This document shows positions 1-5,066 of a stretch of 5,066 bases of DNA, one piece after another. Origin of the DNA: Gammaproteobacteria bacterium (lineage in GTDB: Bacteria; Pseudomonadota; Gammaproteobacteria; Steroidobacterales; Steroidobacteraceae); contig JAURMS010000054.1 in assembly GCA_030830595.1 (NCBI GenBank), positions 1 to 5,066 on the forward strand, in the 5' to 3' direction. The position numbers and the translations under genes are program-made. Numbering within the stretch: the stretch's first letter is position 1; each line of letters begins with the position of its first letter. A model generated the notes under the pieces. The model was not told the origin of the DNA. It searched no databases and was given only the letters and a program-made list of their open reading frames with translations.

Positions 1-123
1 ATCCTGCCCGACCTCCGCACCGCCGGTAAGGCCGAGGACATCCTGCACCAGGCCGACCTGGCCATGTACCAGGTCAAGGGTGAGAAGCCCAAGCGCGCGG
101 TGGGCATGTCACTGGATTTCTAG
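1..123 (+). CDS. C-terminal end of a GGDEF-domain protein (probable diguanylate cyclase), 5' partial
   Basis: Frame 1 is open from the window edge and ends at TAG 121-123, giving 40 residues. The stretch AEDILHQADLAMYQVKGEK matches the last helix of GGDEF domains, where an 'L..AD.AMY..K..G' pattern is characteristic. GGDEF domains make the second messenger cyclic di-GMP from two GTP. The GG(D/E)EF active-site loop, any I-site and any sensor or EAL domain lie upstream of the window, so activity and full architecture cannot be judged. The protein ends about 19 residues after the AMY motif, so the GGDEF domain is its C-terminal domain. It runs in the same direction as the next gene, 59 nt away, but nothing seen links the two functionally. 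A degenerate, inactive GGDEF domain remains possible. Confidence 0.82.
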   Translation: MLPDLRTAGKAEDILHQADLAMYQVKGEKPKRAVGMSLDF

Positions 124-172
124 TCGCCGCAGTTCCGCGCTAACCTCTGGCCTGTCCGCTGGCAACAGGAAC

Positions 173-178
173 AGGGGG
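173..178 (+). promoter_or_regulatory. Ribosome binding site for the TTG start at 183
   Basis: AGGGGG lies 4 nt before TTG 183. The reading frame is closed by TAA at 141-143, and TTG 183 is the first conventional start codon after it, so the site and the frame together fix this start. The site is preceded by a tandem ACAGG (165-169 and 171-175). Either copy could pair with CCTGT at 151-155, which might partly mask the site; this is weak and only inferred. Confidence 0.55.
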
Positions 179-182
179 TGAC

Positions 183-1916
183 TTGGTCAGGACAGCATTT
201 CCAGCAGCCGTGATTGCTGCCTTGGCGTGGATACCCCTGCCGGGATCGGCAGCGCCGACGCCTGCGGAACCGGCGACCAATCCCTTCCTGGCTGCCGAAT
301 ACAACAACCAGAGCCACTGGAACGACGCCGCCACGGACAGCACGGAGATCGCCGTGCCGCGTGGCCACTATCGGGTCACGCCGGGCAGTTACGACTGGAT
401 TCCTTCGGAGGCGCTGGGCATCCCAGCCTACAGTGCCATGATGGCTGGCCGCGAGGTGCACTGGTTCTTCGCCGGTTCATCCCTGCGCAAGTTCGTGCGC
501 GGGGGAGAGTGGCTGCAGGAAGTCGACCGCCGCTCCATCCGGCAGGGTCTGCGCGAGGGCCCCTGGCCGAGCGACGCGCTGCGAGTGGAGCAGCTCGAAG
601 CCTTGCGTGAGCGCATCGCTGCGCGGGACGAACAGGCCGTCATCGATTACCTGCTCGCACAGCCCAACCGGCTGGTGAGCGCCGTCGAGGACCAGGTCGC
701 GCAGGGCGTCCTCTATTCGCTGCTCACCGCCGACCATGGCTTCATCGGTGCTAACGCGAGAGGCCTGTTGCGGATCGATCAGGAGGATCCCGCCGATCCC
801 CTCTCGCGCCTGCGGGAGCCGCTGCAGGTCGACCTGCCCGATGCACTGTTCGACGACGAACGGGTGCGCACGCACACGATCTTCCAGTCAGATGCGGTCT
901 TCGGCTTGGGCATGACCTTCAACGGTTTCCTGGTCATCAATACCCTGGGCGGCAGTATCGCCACGCTCGATCGGCAAAGCCTGCAATTGATCGATGTGCA
1001 CCGCGCCGGCGATCTCGACGAGGTCTTCACCAACAGTTTCGCCACCAGCCCGGAGACCGGTGGCGGGGCCGTTTACGTCGCGTCGAACCGACGCCTGTAT
1101 CGGTTGGTGGTCGCAGCGGATGGGAAGATCCAGGCCGATGCCGCGGCGGGGGCCTGGGAGGCGGCGTATGACCGGGGTGAGCGCCTCCCCATGGGCAAGA
1201 TCGCCGATGGCACTGGCGCGACGCCCACGCTCATGGGTTTCGGTCCCGGCGAGGACGAGCTGGTGGTGCTCACCGATGGCAGCCGCAAGATGAAACTGGT
1301 CGCCTTCTGGCGCAACCAGATCCCCGCTGATGCGAAGCCGCCGGAGGGTGCAGCCTCGGCTCGCATCGCCGATCAGGTGGAAGTCGACCTGGGCGCTGAA
1401 TTCGATCTCGTACAGTCCGAGCAGTCGGTCGTCACTCACGGGCGGCATGCCTTCGTGCTCAATGCGCTGCCCGTCCAGCGACCGTCGCCGCTGCCGGTCA
1501 AGGGCTCCTACGCTCGCGGGCTGCTGGCGGGCTTCACGCGACCGCTGCCGAGGGGCATCGCCATGTTCCGCTGGGACGACGAGGCCCATCGGTGGCAGTC
1601 CCTGTGGCAGCGGTCAGACGTTTCCACCGTGGCGACCGTGCCCATGATCAGCGGTGGCAGCCGGATGGTGATCGTCAACGGCACCTTCGGCGAGCGGCTG
1701 GGGGAGCTCTACCACCTCGGCTTCAACCTCGACGACGGGCAGCTCGTCATGAGCATCGCCTCGGGCGCAGATCCGCTCTTCAACGGGGTGTTCACGGGGA
1801 TCAAGTGCGATCGGGATGGAAGCTTGATGTACACGACCCTGTTCGGCCTGCTGCGGATGGACGTGGAGCGGATGGAAAAGGTGCCCAGCCCGGACCCTCA
1901 AATGCGTAAAAATTGA
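183..1916 (+). CDS. Exported protein of unknown function, predicted beta-propeller
   Basis: This 577-residue protein starts at TTG. Residues 1-24 look like a Sec signal peptide: R3, a hydrophobic stretch at 5-19, and a small-residue cleavage region GSAA at 21-24, so it should be periplasmic or secreted. There is no lipobox; the only cysteine is C542. After a Trp/Tyr-rich N-terminal part (35-110, with NNQSHWND at 41-48) comes a charged, probably helical part (115-175). From about 230 to 560 there are repeated hydrophobic beta-strand segments followed by Gly/Asp turns: 240-271, 295-316, 345-377, 413-427, 486-526 and 533-560. This pattern resembles a quinoprotein- or YncE-like beta-propeller of about six blades. 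I recognise no catalytic motif and no named family. It is separated from the racemase by 64 nt carrying its own promoter candidate, so co-transcription is uncertain. Its place before beta-oxidation genes could suggest binding of a lipid or its derivative, but that is a guess. Confidence 0.85.
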   Translation: MVRTAFPAAVIAALAWIPLPGSAAPTPAEPATNPFLAAEYNNQSHWNDAATDSTEIAVPRGHYRVTPGSYDWIPSEALGIPAYSAMMAGREVHWFFAGSSLRKFVRGGEWLQEVDRRSIRQGLREGPWPSDALRVEQLEALRERIAARDEQAVIDYLLAQPNRLVSAVEDQVAQGVLYSLLTADHGFIGANARGLLRIDQEDPADPLSRLREPLQVDLPDALFDDERVRTHTIFQSDAVFGLGMTFNGFLVINTLGGSIATLDRQSLQLIDVHRAGDLDEVFTNSFATSPETGGGAVYVASNRRLYRLVVAADGKIQADAAAGAWEAAYDRGERLPMGKIADGTGATPTLMGFGPGEDELVVLTDGSRKMKLVAFWRNQIPADAKPPEGAASARIADQVEVDLGAEFDLVQSEQSVVTHGRHAFVLNALPVQRPSPLPVKGSYARGLLAGFTRPLPRGIAMFRWDDEAHRWQSLWQRSDVSTVATVPMISGGSRMVIVNGTFGERLGELYHLGFNLDDGQLVMSIASGADPLFNGVFTGIKCDRDGSLMYTTLFGLLRMDVERMEKVPSPDPQMRKN

Positions 1917-1930
1917 GCCAGATTTTTGCG
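1905..1930 (+). other. AU-rich hairpin spanning the stop codon of the exported-protein gene
   Basis: CGTAAAAAT (1905-1913) can pair with ATTTTTGCG (1922-1930), giving 9 pairs including one U-G pair, with an 8-nt loop (1914-1921). The UGA stop codon (1914-1916) sits in the loop. The stem is mostly A-U and no U-tract follows, so it is not a standard intrinsic terminator. It might weakly affect 3' end stability, or be a by-product of AT-rich composition. Confidence 0.3.
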
Positions 1931-1942
1931 AATTACGATAAT
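1913..1942 (+). promoter_or_regulatory. Candidate sigma-70 promoter for the racemase-dehydrogenase-thiolase genes
   Basis: TTGAGC (1913-1918, 4 of 6 consensus positions) and GATAAT (1937-1942, 5 of 6) are separated by 18 nt, which would place the start of transcription near 1949 and leave a leader of about 30 nt before the GTG at 1981. The -35 box overlaps the stop codon of the upstream gene. The surrounding sequence is markedly AT-rich compared with the coding regions, as expected of a promoter. Chance matches to such short boxes are common in AT-rich DNA. Confidence 0.5.
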
Positions 1943-1948
1943 ATTCGC
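1928..1948. promoter_or_regulatory. Inverted repeat overlapping the -10 box, possible operator
   Basis: GCGAAT (1928-1933) and ATTCGC (1943-1948) form a perfect 6-bp inverted repeat with a 9-nt spacer, 21 bp in all. It covers the candidate -10 box at 1937-1942. The size and position would suit a dimeric repressor, for example of the TetR or GntR type that often controls fatty-acid degradation operons. I do not recognise it as the site of any named regulator, and no regulator gene is present in the window. Confidence 0.4.
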
Positions 1949-1969
1949 CCCCATATACCGCTAATTACG
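1931..1969 (+). repeat. Direct repeat AATTACG, two copies 32 bp apart
   Basis: AATTACG occurs at 1931-1937 and again at 1963-1969. The start-to-start distance of 32 bp is about three turns of DNA, so both copies would face the same side of the helix. The first copy lies inside the inverted repeat and upstream of the candidate start of transcription; the second lies just before the ribosome binding site. A 7-bp repeat in a short AT-rich region could be chance. Confidence 0.35.
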
Positions 1970-1970
1970 T

Positions 1971-1979
1971 AGGAGGGGG
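1971..1979 (+). promoter_or_regulatory. Strong ribosome binding site for the GTG start at 1981
   Basis: AGGAGGGGG lies directly before GTG 1981. The AGGAGG core leaves only 4 nt to the start codon, while the overlapping GAGGGG or GGGGG leave 1 to 3 nt, so spacing is somewhat tight. It supports GTG 1981 as the start. The protein beginning there also matches the usual N-terminus of the racemase family ('GPLS.L.VLELAGIGPAP'). Confidence 0.7.
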
Positions 1980-1980
1980 C

Positions 1981-3144
1981 GTGAAGGGGAGCGCGCCGCA
2001 GGGGTCCGGCCCGCTGAGTTCGCTGACGGTGCTGGAATTGGCCGGCATCGGACCCGCGCCCTACGCCGGCATGCTGCTTGCCGACCTCGGCGCCGAGGTC
2101 ATTCGCGTCGACCGCCACGATGCCCAGCCGCTCGATCCGGGTCACCGCGTGCTCGGTCGCGGCCGTCGCAGCATCGCGCTCGACCTCAAGCAGCCGGCGG
2201 CCCTCGACATCGCCCGCCAATTGGTGAGCCGCAGCGACGGGCTGATCGAGGGTTTCCGCCCGGGTGTCATGGAACGGCTCGGGCTGGGGCCCGAGGCGTG
2301 TCATGCGATCAACCCGCGCCTCGCCTACGGACGCGTGACCGGATGGGGGCAGGAGGGTCCGCTGGCCCAGGCACCTGGGCACGACCTGAATTACGTCGCC
2401 CTCACCGGAGTGCTCAATGCCATCGGCACCCGCAGCAGCGGTCCCGTCGCACCTCTCAACCTGCTGGGCGATTTTGCCGGCGGTGGCCTGTTCCTGGCCC
2501 TCGGCCTGCTGGCGGCCATCATCGAGGCCCGCGTCAGCGGGCGCGGCCAGGTGGTGGATGCGGCCATGGTCGACGGCGCCTCCTCCCTCGCCTCCCTGAT
2601 CTGGGGCATGCGCTCCGGTGGCTGGTGGCCAGGCGAGCGCGGCGAGAACCTGCTTGATGGGGGCGCGCATTTCTACGGCGTGTTCGCCTGTGCCGACGGC
2701 AAGTGGATCACGCTCGGCAGCATCGAGCCGCCCTTTTACGCCGCCCTGCTGCAGGCCCTGGAGCTCGACCCCGCCCGCTTTGCCGGCCAGATGGATGCCC
2801 GGCAGTGGCCTGCCCTGCGCGCGGAGGTGGCCGAGGCCGTGCGTCGCCGCACGCGCGATGAATGGGCTGCGCGCCTCGAGGGCAGTGATGTCTGCTTCGC
2901 ACCGGTGCTCGATTTCGACGAAGCCCGCCAGCACCCGCACAACCTGGCACGCGGTGCGTTCCTGGAGCAGGATGGACTGGCCTACCCCGCGCCCGCGCCC
3001 CGTTTCTCGTTGACGCCAGCCACTGCGGCGGCGCCCGCCCGTCATCCCGGGGCCGAGGGCCGGGAAGTGCTCACCCACCTCGGCCTGACCCCCGAACGTA
3101 TCGATGAACTCGCCGCAGCCGGCGTGGTGCGTCTGACCTCCTGA
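1981..3144 (+). CDS. Alpha-methylacyl-CoA racemase (CaiB/BaiF CoA-transferase superfamily)
   Basis: This 387-residue cytoplasmic enzyme is predicted to interconvert (2R)- and (2S)-2-methylacyl-CoA thioesters, allowing beta-oxidation of methyl-branched chains. It follows the Mycobacterium tuberculosis MCR and AMACR pattern along its length. The N-terminal LELAGIGPAPYAGMLLADLG (19-38) is the CoA-binding start of the fold. GHDLNY (133-138), NLLGDFAGGG (160-169) and GSIEPPFYAA (246-255) hold H134, D164 and E249, the counterparts of MCR H126, D156 and E241. Keeping both the His and the Glu favours a racemase over a CoA-transferase, which relies on the Asp alone. VVDAAMVDGA (191-200) and LLDGGAHFY (224-232) are further family blocks. 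It is slightly longer than MCR (about 360 residues) because of a C-terminal tail (355-387). The dehydrogenase gene follows 11 nt downstream, so they are very likely co-transcribed. A bile-acid or other CoA-transferase role is possible but less likely. Confidence 0.93.
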   Translation: MKGSAPQGSGPLSSLTVLELAGIGPAPYAGMLLADLGAEVIRVDRHDAQPLDPGHRVLGRGRRSIALDLKQPAALDIARQLVSRSDGLIEGFRPGVMERLGLGPEACHAINPRLAYGRVTGWGQEGPLAQAPGHDLNYVALTGVLNAIGTRSSGPVAPLNLLGDFAGGGLFLALGLLAAIIEARVSGRGQVVDAAMVDGASSLASLIWGMRSGGWWPGERGENLLDGGAHFYGVFACADGKWITLGSIEPPFYAALLQALELDPARFAGQMDARQWPALRAEVAEAVRRRTRDEWAARLEGSDVCFAPVLDFDEARQHPHNLARGAFLEQDGLAYPAPAPRFSLTPATAAAPARHPGAEGREVLTHLGLTPERIDELAAAGVVRLTS

Positions 3145-3148
3145 GGAG
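3143..3148 (+). promoter_or_regulatory. Ribosome binding site of the acyl-CoA dehydrogenase, overlapping the racemase stop codon
   Basis: GAGGAG begins within the TGA stop codon (3142-3144) of the racemase and lies 7 nt before ATG 3156. This arrangement fits translational coupling of the two genes: ribosomes finishing the racemase would reach the start site of the dehydrogenase. Confidence 0.7.
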
Positions 3149-3155
3149 TGTTGCC

Positions 3156-4328
3156 ATGCCCAAGATGTTCGACAAGTGGCGTTTGCAGAGCCCCTACTAC
3201 GACGACAGCCATCACGAATGGGCTGACACGGTGCGACGCTTCGTCCAGAGGGAGATTTCTCCCAACATCGATGCCTGGGAGCGCGCCGGGTCGCTGCCGC
3301 GCGAACTGCATCGCAAGGCTGCCGAGGTGGGGATCCTGGGCCTGGGCTTTCCCGAGGAATACGGTGGCGTGCGCGAGGGCGTCGATCCGTTTCACGGCCT
3401 GATCAGTGGCGTGGAAATGGCCGACGTCGGCGCCGGCGGCCTGCTGGCCAGCCTGATGATCCACGGCGTCGCGCTGCCCCCGCTGATCGCCGCGGGCTCG
3501 GCGGAGCTCAAGCAGCGGATCGTCCCGGAGGTGCTGGCGGGCGAGAAGATCATGGCGCTCGGCGTCACTGAGCCCTCGGGCGGCTCGGACGTCGCCGCCC
3601 TCAAGACCCGCGCAGAGCGCAAGGGCGATCGTTACGTAGTGAATGGTTCCAAGACCTTCATCACCTCCGGCATGCGCGCCGACTACTACGTGGTGGCGGT
3701 TCGCACCGGCGGGCCCGGCGCCCGCGGCATCAGCCTGCTGCTCCTGGAGAAGGGCATGAAGGGCTTCTCGCAGACGCCGCTGGAGAAGATGGGCTGGCAC
3801 TGTTCGGATACCGCCACCCTGTACTTCGAGGACGTCGAGGTGCCGGTCGAGAACCTGATCGGTGAGGAGGGCGGCGCCTTTCGCGGCCTCATGGCCAACT
3901 TCAATGGTGAGCGCGTCGGGATCGCGAGTTCCTCCAATGCCTTTGCGATGGTGTGCCTGGAGGAGGCGCTGGACTGGGCGCGCGAGCGCGAGACCTTCGG
4001 CGTGCGGCTCAACCAGAACCAGGCGATCCGCCACAAGTTCTCGGAGATGTCACGTCAGATCTTTGCCACGCAGGCCTGGGTCGACCGCGCCTGTGACGCC
4101 GTGATGCGCGGGCGGGACGATGCCGGCGAGATCGCCCTGCTCAAGATCCAGGGCGCCCGCACCATGGAATATTGCGCCCGCGAGGCGGCGCAGATCCTCG
4201 GCGGCGCCTCCTACCTGCGTGGCTGCAAGGTGGAGCGCATTTATCGCGAGGTCCGCCCCAACGTCATTGCGGGCGGCTCCGAGGAGATCATGCTCGACCT
4301 GGCCGCCAAGCAGCTGGGCTACGTTTGA
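3156..4328 (+). CDS. Acyl-CoA dehydrogenase (FAD-dependent), isovaleryl/long-chain type active site
   Basis: This 390-residue enzyme is of normal family length and should be a soluble cytoplasmic tetramer. It oxidises acyl-CoA to trans-2-enoyl-CoA, passing electrons to electron-transfer flavoprotein. Layout: N-terminal helical domain (about 1-130), beta domain (about 131-235), C-terminal helical domain (about 236-390). GVTEPSGGSD (136-145) fits acyl-CoA dehydrogenase signature 1, and KTFITSG (166-172) is the usual FAD-contact block. R278 with FG (281-282) is the conserved Arg-x-x-Phe-Gly that binds FAD of the neighbouring subunit. QILGG (346-350) begins the second signature, which is degenerate (S352 and G356 in place of Gly and an acidic/Asn residue). 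The MCAD-type catalytic Glu position is G373 (IAGGSEE, 371-377), while E252 in NGERV aligns with the catalytic Glu of isovaleryl- and long-chain dehydrogenases, so it is probably active. Chain length cannot be read from this. The racemase upstream suggests 2-methyl-branched substrates. Confidence 0.94.
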   Translation: MPKMFDKWRLQSPYYDDSHHEWADTVRRFVQREISPNIDAWERAGSLPRELHRKAAEVGILGLGFPEEYGGVREGVDPFHGLISGVEMADVGAGGLLASLMIHGVALPPLIAAGSAELKQRIVPEVLAGEKIMALGVTEPSGGSDVAALKTRAERKGDRYVVNGSKTFITSGMRADYYVVAVRTGGPGARGISLLLLEKGMKGFSQTPLEKMGWHCSDTATLYFEDVEVPVENLIGEEGGAFRGLMANFNGERVGIASSSNAFAMVCLEEALDWARERETFGVRLNQNQAIRHKFSEMSRQIFATQAWVDRACDAVMRGRDDAGEIALLKIQGARTMEYCAREAAQILGGASYLRGCKVERIYREVRPNVIAGGSEEIMLDLAAKQLGYV

Positions 4329-4359
4329 AGACATGACAGGCAAACAGATACGCCACAGC

Positions 4360-4367
4360 GGGGTAAG
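4360..4367 (+). promoter_or_regulatory. Weak ribosome binding site for the thiolase start at 4374
   Basis: GGGGTAAG ends 6 nt before ATG 4374. It is a poorer match to the anti-Shine-Dalgarno sequence than the sites of the two preceding genes, so the thiolase may be translated less efficiently or depend on coupling. The 45-nt gap before the gene shows no promoter or terminator. GTTTG (4323-4327) and CAAAC (4341-4345) could form only a weak 5-bp stem. Confidence 0.4.
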
Positions 4368-4373
4368 TTTCAG

Positions 4374-5066
4374 ATGGATGCATTGATTTACGATCACGTG
4401 CGCACGCCGCGCGGCAAGGGCAGGAGCGATGGCAAGCTCCACGAGGTCACACCCGTCAAGCTCGCCGCCCAGGCGCTGGAGGCATTGAGGGATCGGTCCT
4501 CGCTGGATACGCGCCTGGTGGAGGACGTCACCATGGGTTGCGTGATGGCGGTCGGTGAGCAGGGCTCGAACGTGGCCCGCATCGCCGTGTTGACGGCGGG
4601 TTACGACGAGTCCGTGCCCGCCTTCCAGCTCAACCGCTATTGCTCCTCCGGGCTCGAGGCGGTCAACGTCGCCGCTGCCAAGGTCATGGCCGGACAGGCG
4701 ATGGCGGCGGTGGGCGCCGGCGTCGAGAGCATGTCGCGGGTGCCCATGGGCTCCGGCGGCGGCGCCTGGGCCACCGATCCGGAGGTGGCCTTCCCGACCT
4801 ATTTCATCCCGCAGGGTGTCAGCGCCGACCTGATCGCCACCCTGCACGGCTACTCCCGGCAAGACCTGGATGCCTACGCGGTGGCCAGCCAGCAGCGCGC
4901 GGCAGCGGCCTGGGCCGAGGGACGCTTCGCCCGCTCGGTGGTGCCGGTCAAGGACCTCCTGGGCATCACCCTGCTCGACCACGACGAGACCGTGCGTGGC
5001 ACGGTGACGGTCGAGTCACTCTCCACGCTGAAGCCCGCCTTCGCGGAAATGGGCGAGAAGTACGGC
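4374..5066 (+). CDS. FadA-type thiolase (acetyl-CoA acyl/acetyltransferase), 3' partial
   Basis: ATG 4374 opens a frame that stays open to the window edge (231 codons), a little over half of a normal thiolase of about 400 residues. The enzyme cleaves 3-ketoacyl-CoA with CoA to acetyl-CoA (or propionyl-CoA if 2-methyl-branched) and a shortened acyl-CoA. The start YDHVRTPRGKG (6-16) is the typical thiolase beginning. NRYCSSGLEAVN (87-98) holds C90, the acyl-accepting nucleophile (codon 4641-4643). GAGVESMSRVPMGS (114-127) is the conserved Glu-Ser-Met block, and PQGVSADLIA (146-155) and SQQRAAAA (172-179) are typical of the degradative FadA-like branch. The GHP histidine and the second catalytic cysteine lie beyond the window. 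Many FadA-type genes sit beside a FadB-type hydratase/3-hydroxyacyl-CoA dehydrogenase, so one may follow downstream. A biosynthetic acetoacetyl-CoA thiolase is the alternative, disfavoured by context and sequence pattern. Confidence 0.94.
   Translation, partial: MDALIYDHVRTPRGKGRSDGKLHEVTPVKLAAQALEALRDRSSLDTRLVEDVTMGCVMAVGEQGSNVARIAVLTAGYDESVPAFQLNRYCSSGLEAVNVAAAKVMAGQAMAAVGAGVESMSRVPMGSGGGAWATDPEVAFPTYFIPQGVSADLIATLHGYSRQDLDAYAVASQQRAAAAWAEGRFARSVVPVKDLLGITLLDHDETVRGTVTVESLSTLKPAFAEMGEKYG

Noticed and set aside
151..169. CCTGT / ACAGG stem before the exported-protein gene as a terminator for the GGDEF gene
   Set aside because: The stem has only 5 bp with a 9-nt loop and no T-run after it, so it does not qualify as an intrinsic terminator.
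178..180. GTG 178 as an alternative start just before TTG 183
   Set aside because: It is in a different frame that ends within a dozen codons, while TTG 183 opens the 577-codon frame with a signal peptide.
888..1589. Open frame of 233 codons on the - strand within the exported-protein gene
   Set aside because: The + strand frame has a signal peptide, a ribosome binding site and continuous beta-strand periodicity; the antisense protein has none of these.
1933..3078. Long open frame of 381 codons on the - strand opposite the racemase gene
   Set aside because: Its protein is rich in Arg, Gly, Ala and His with no recognisable domain, and the + strand encodes an unmistakable racemase with intact active site. 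Long antisense frames are common opposite GC-rich genes.
3042..4034. Open frame of 330 codons on the - strand opposite the acyl-CoA dehydrogenase gene
   Set aside because: It has low-complexity composition and no domain, and its mirror strand carries clear dehydrogenase signatures.
4333..4386. 17-codon frame starting at ATG 4333 and overlapping the thiolase start, possible leader peptide
   Set aside because: There is no good ribosome binding site in front of ATG 4333 and no runs of a regulatory amino acid or attenuator-like stems; such short frames are expected by chance.
4050..4982. Open frame of 310 codons on the - strand across the dehydrogenase-thiolase junction
   Set aside because: It crosses two well-supported + strand genes and their boundary and shows no family pattern; it is a composition effect.
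1..5066. CRISPR array, transposon, tRNA, phage or defence system
   Set aside because: No repeated spacer pattern, terminal inverted repeats, transposase or nuclease motif, or tRNA-like fold was seen; the window is almost fully occupied by five ordinary + strand genes.

Overview
The window is GC-rich, densely coding bacterial chromosome. All five genes lie on the + strand, with TTG and GTG starts alongside ATG and clear GGAG-type ribosome binding sites. GC-rich codon usage, the GGDEF-type gene end and the kind of lipid-catabolism genes suggest a proteobacterium, most likely a gammaproteobacterium. No RNA gene or taxon-specific marker is present, so this placement is an inference.

Layout: (1) 1-123 is the last 40 codons of a gene ending in a GGDEF (diguanylate cyclase) fold. 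(2) 183-1916 encodes an exported, predicted beta-propeller protein of unknown function, starting at TTG. (3) 1917-1980 is a short, strikingly AT-rich gap with a candidate sigma-70 promoter, an inverted repeat over its -10 element, a direct repeat 32 bp apart and a strong ribosome binding site. (4) 1981-3144 encodes a CaiB/BaiF-family alpha-methylacyl-CoA racemase with its His/Asp/Glu catalytic set intact. (5) 3156-4328 encodes an acyl-CoA dehydrogenase whose catalytic glutamate appears to sit at the isovaleryl/long-chain position. (6) 4374 to the window end encodes the N-terminal 231 residues of a FadA-type thiolase, cut by the window edge.

The last three genes (gaps of 11 and 45 nt) look like one transcription unit for beta-oxidation. 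The racemase would turn (2R)-2-methylacyl-CoA into the 2S form, the dehydrogenase would make the 2,3-double bond, and the thiolase would cleave the 3-ketoacyl-CoA. The hydratase and hydroxyacyl-CoA dehydrogenase steps are not in the window and may lie downstream. A racemase in the set points to methyl-branched substrates such as isoprenoid or sterol side chains, but the actual substrate cannot be read from the sequence.

I found no mobile element, CRISPR array, RNA gene or evident new system. The points most worth a second look are the unclassified exported protein and the repeat-rich AT island in front of the racemase.
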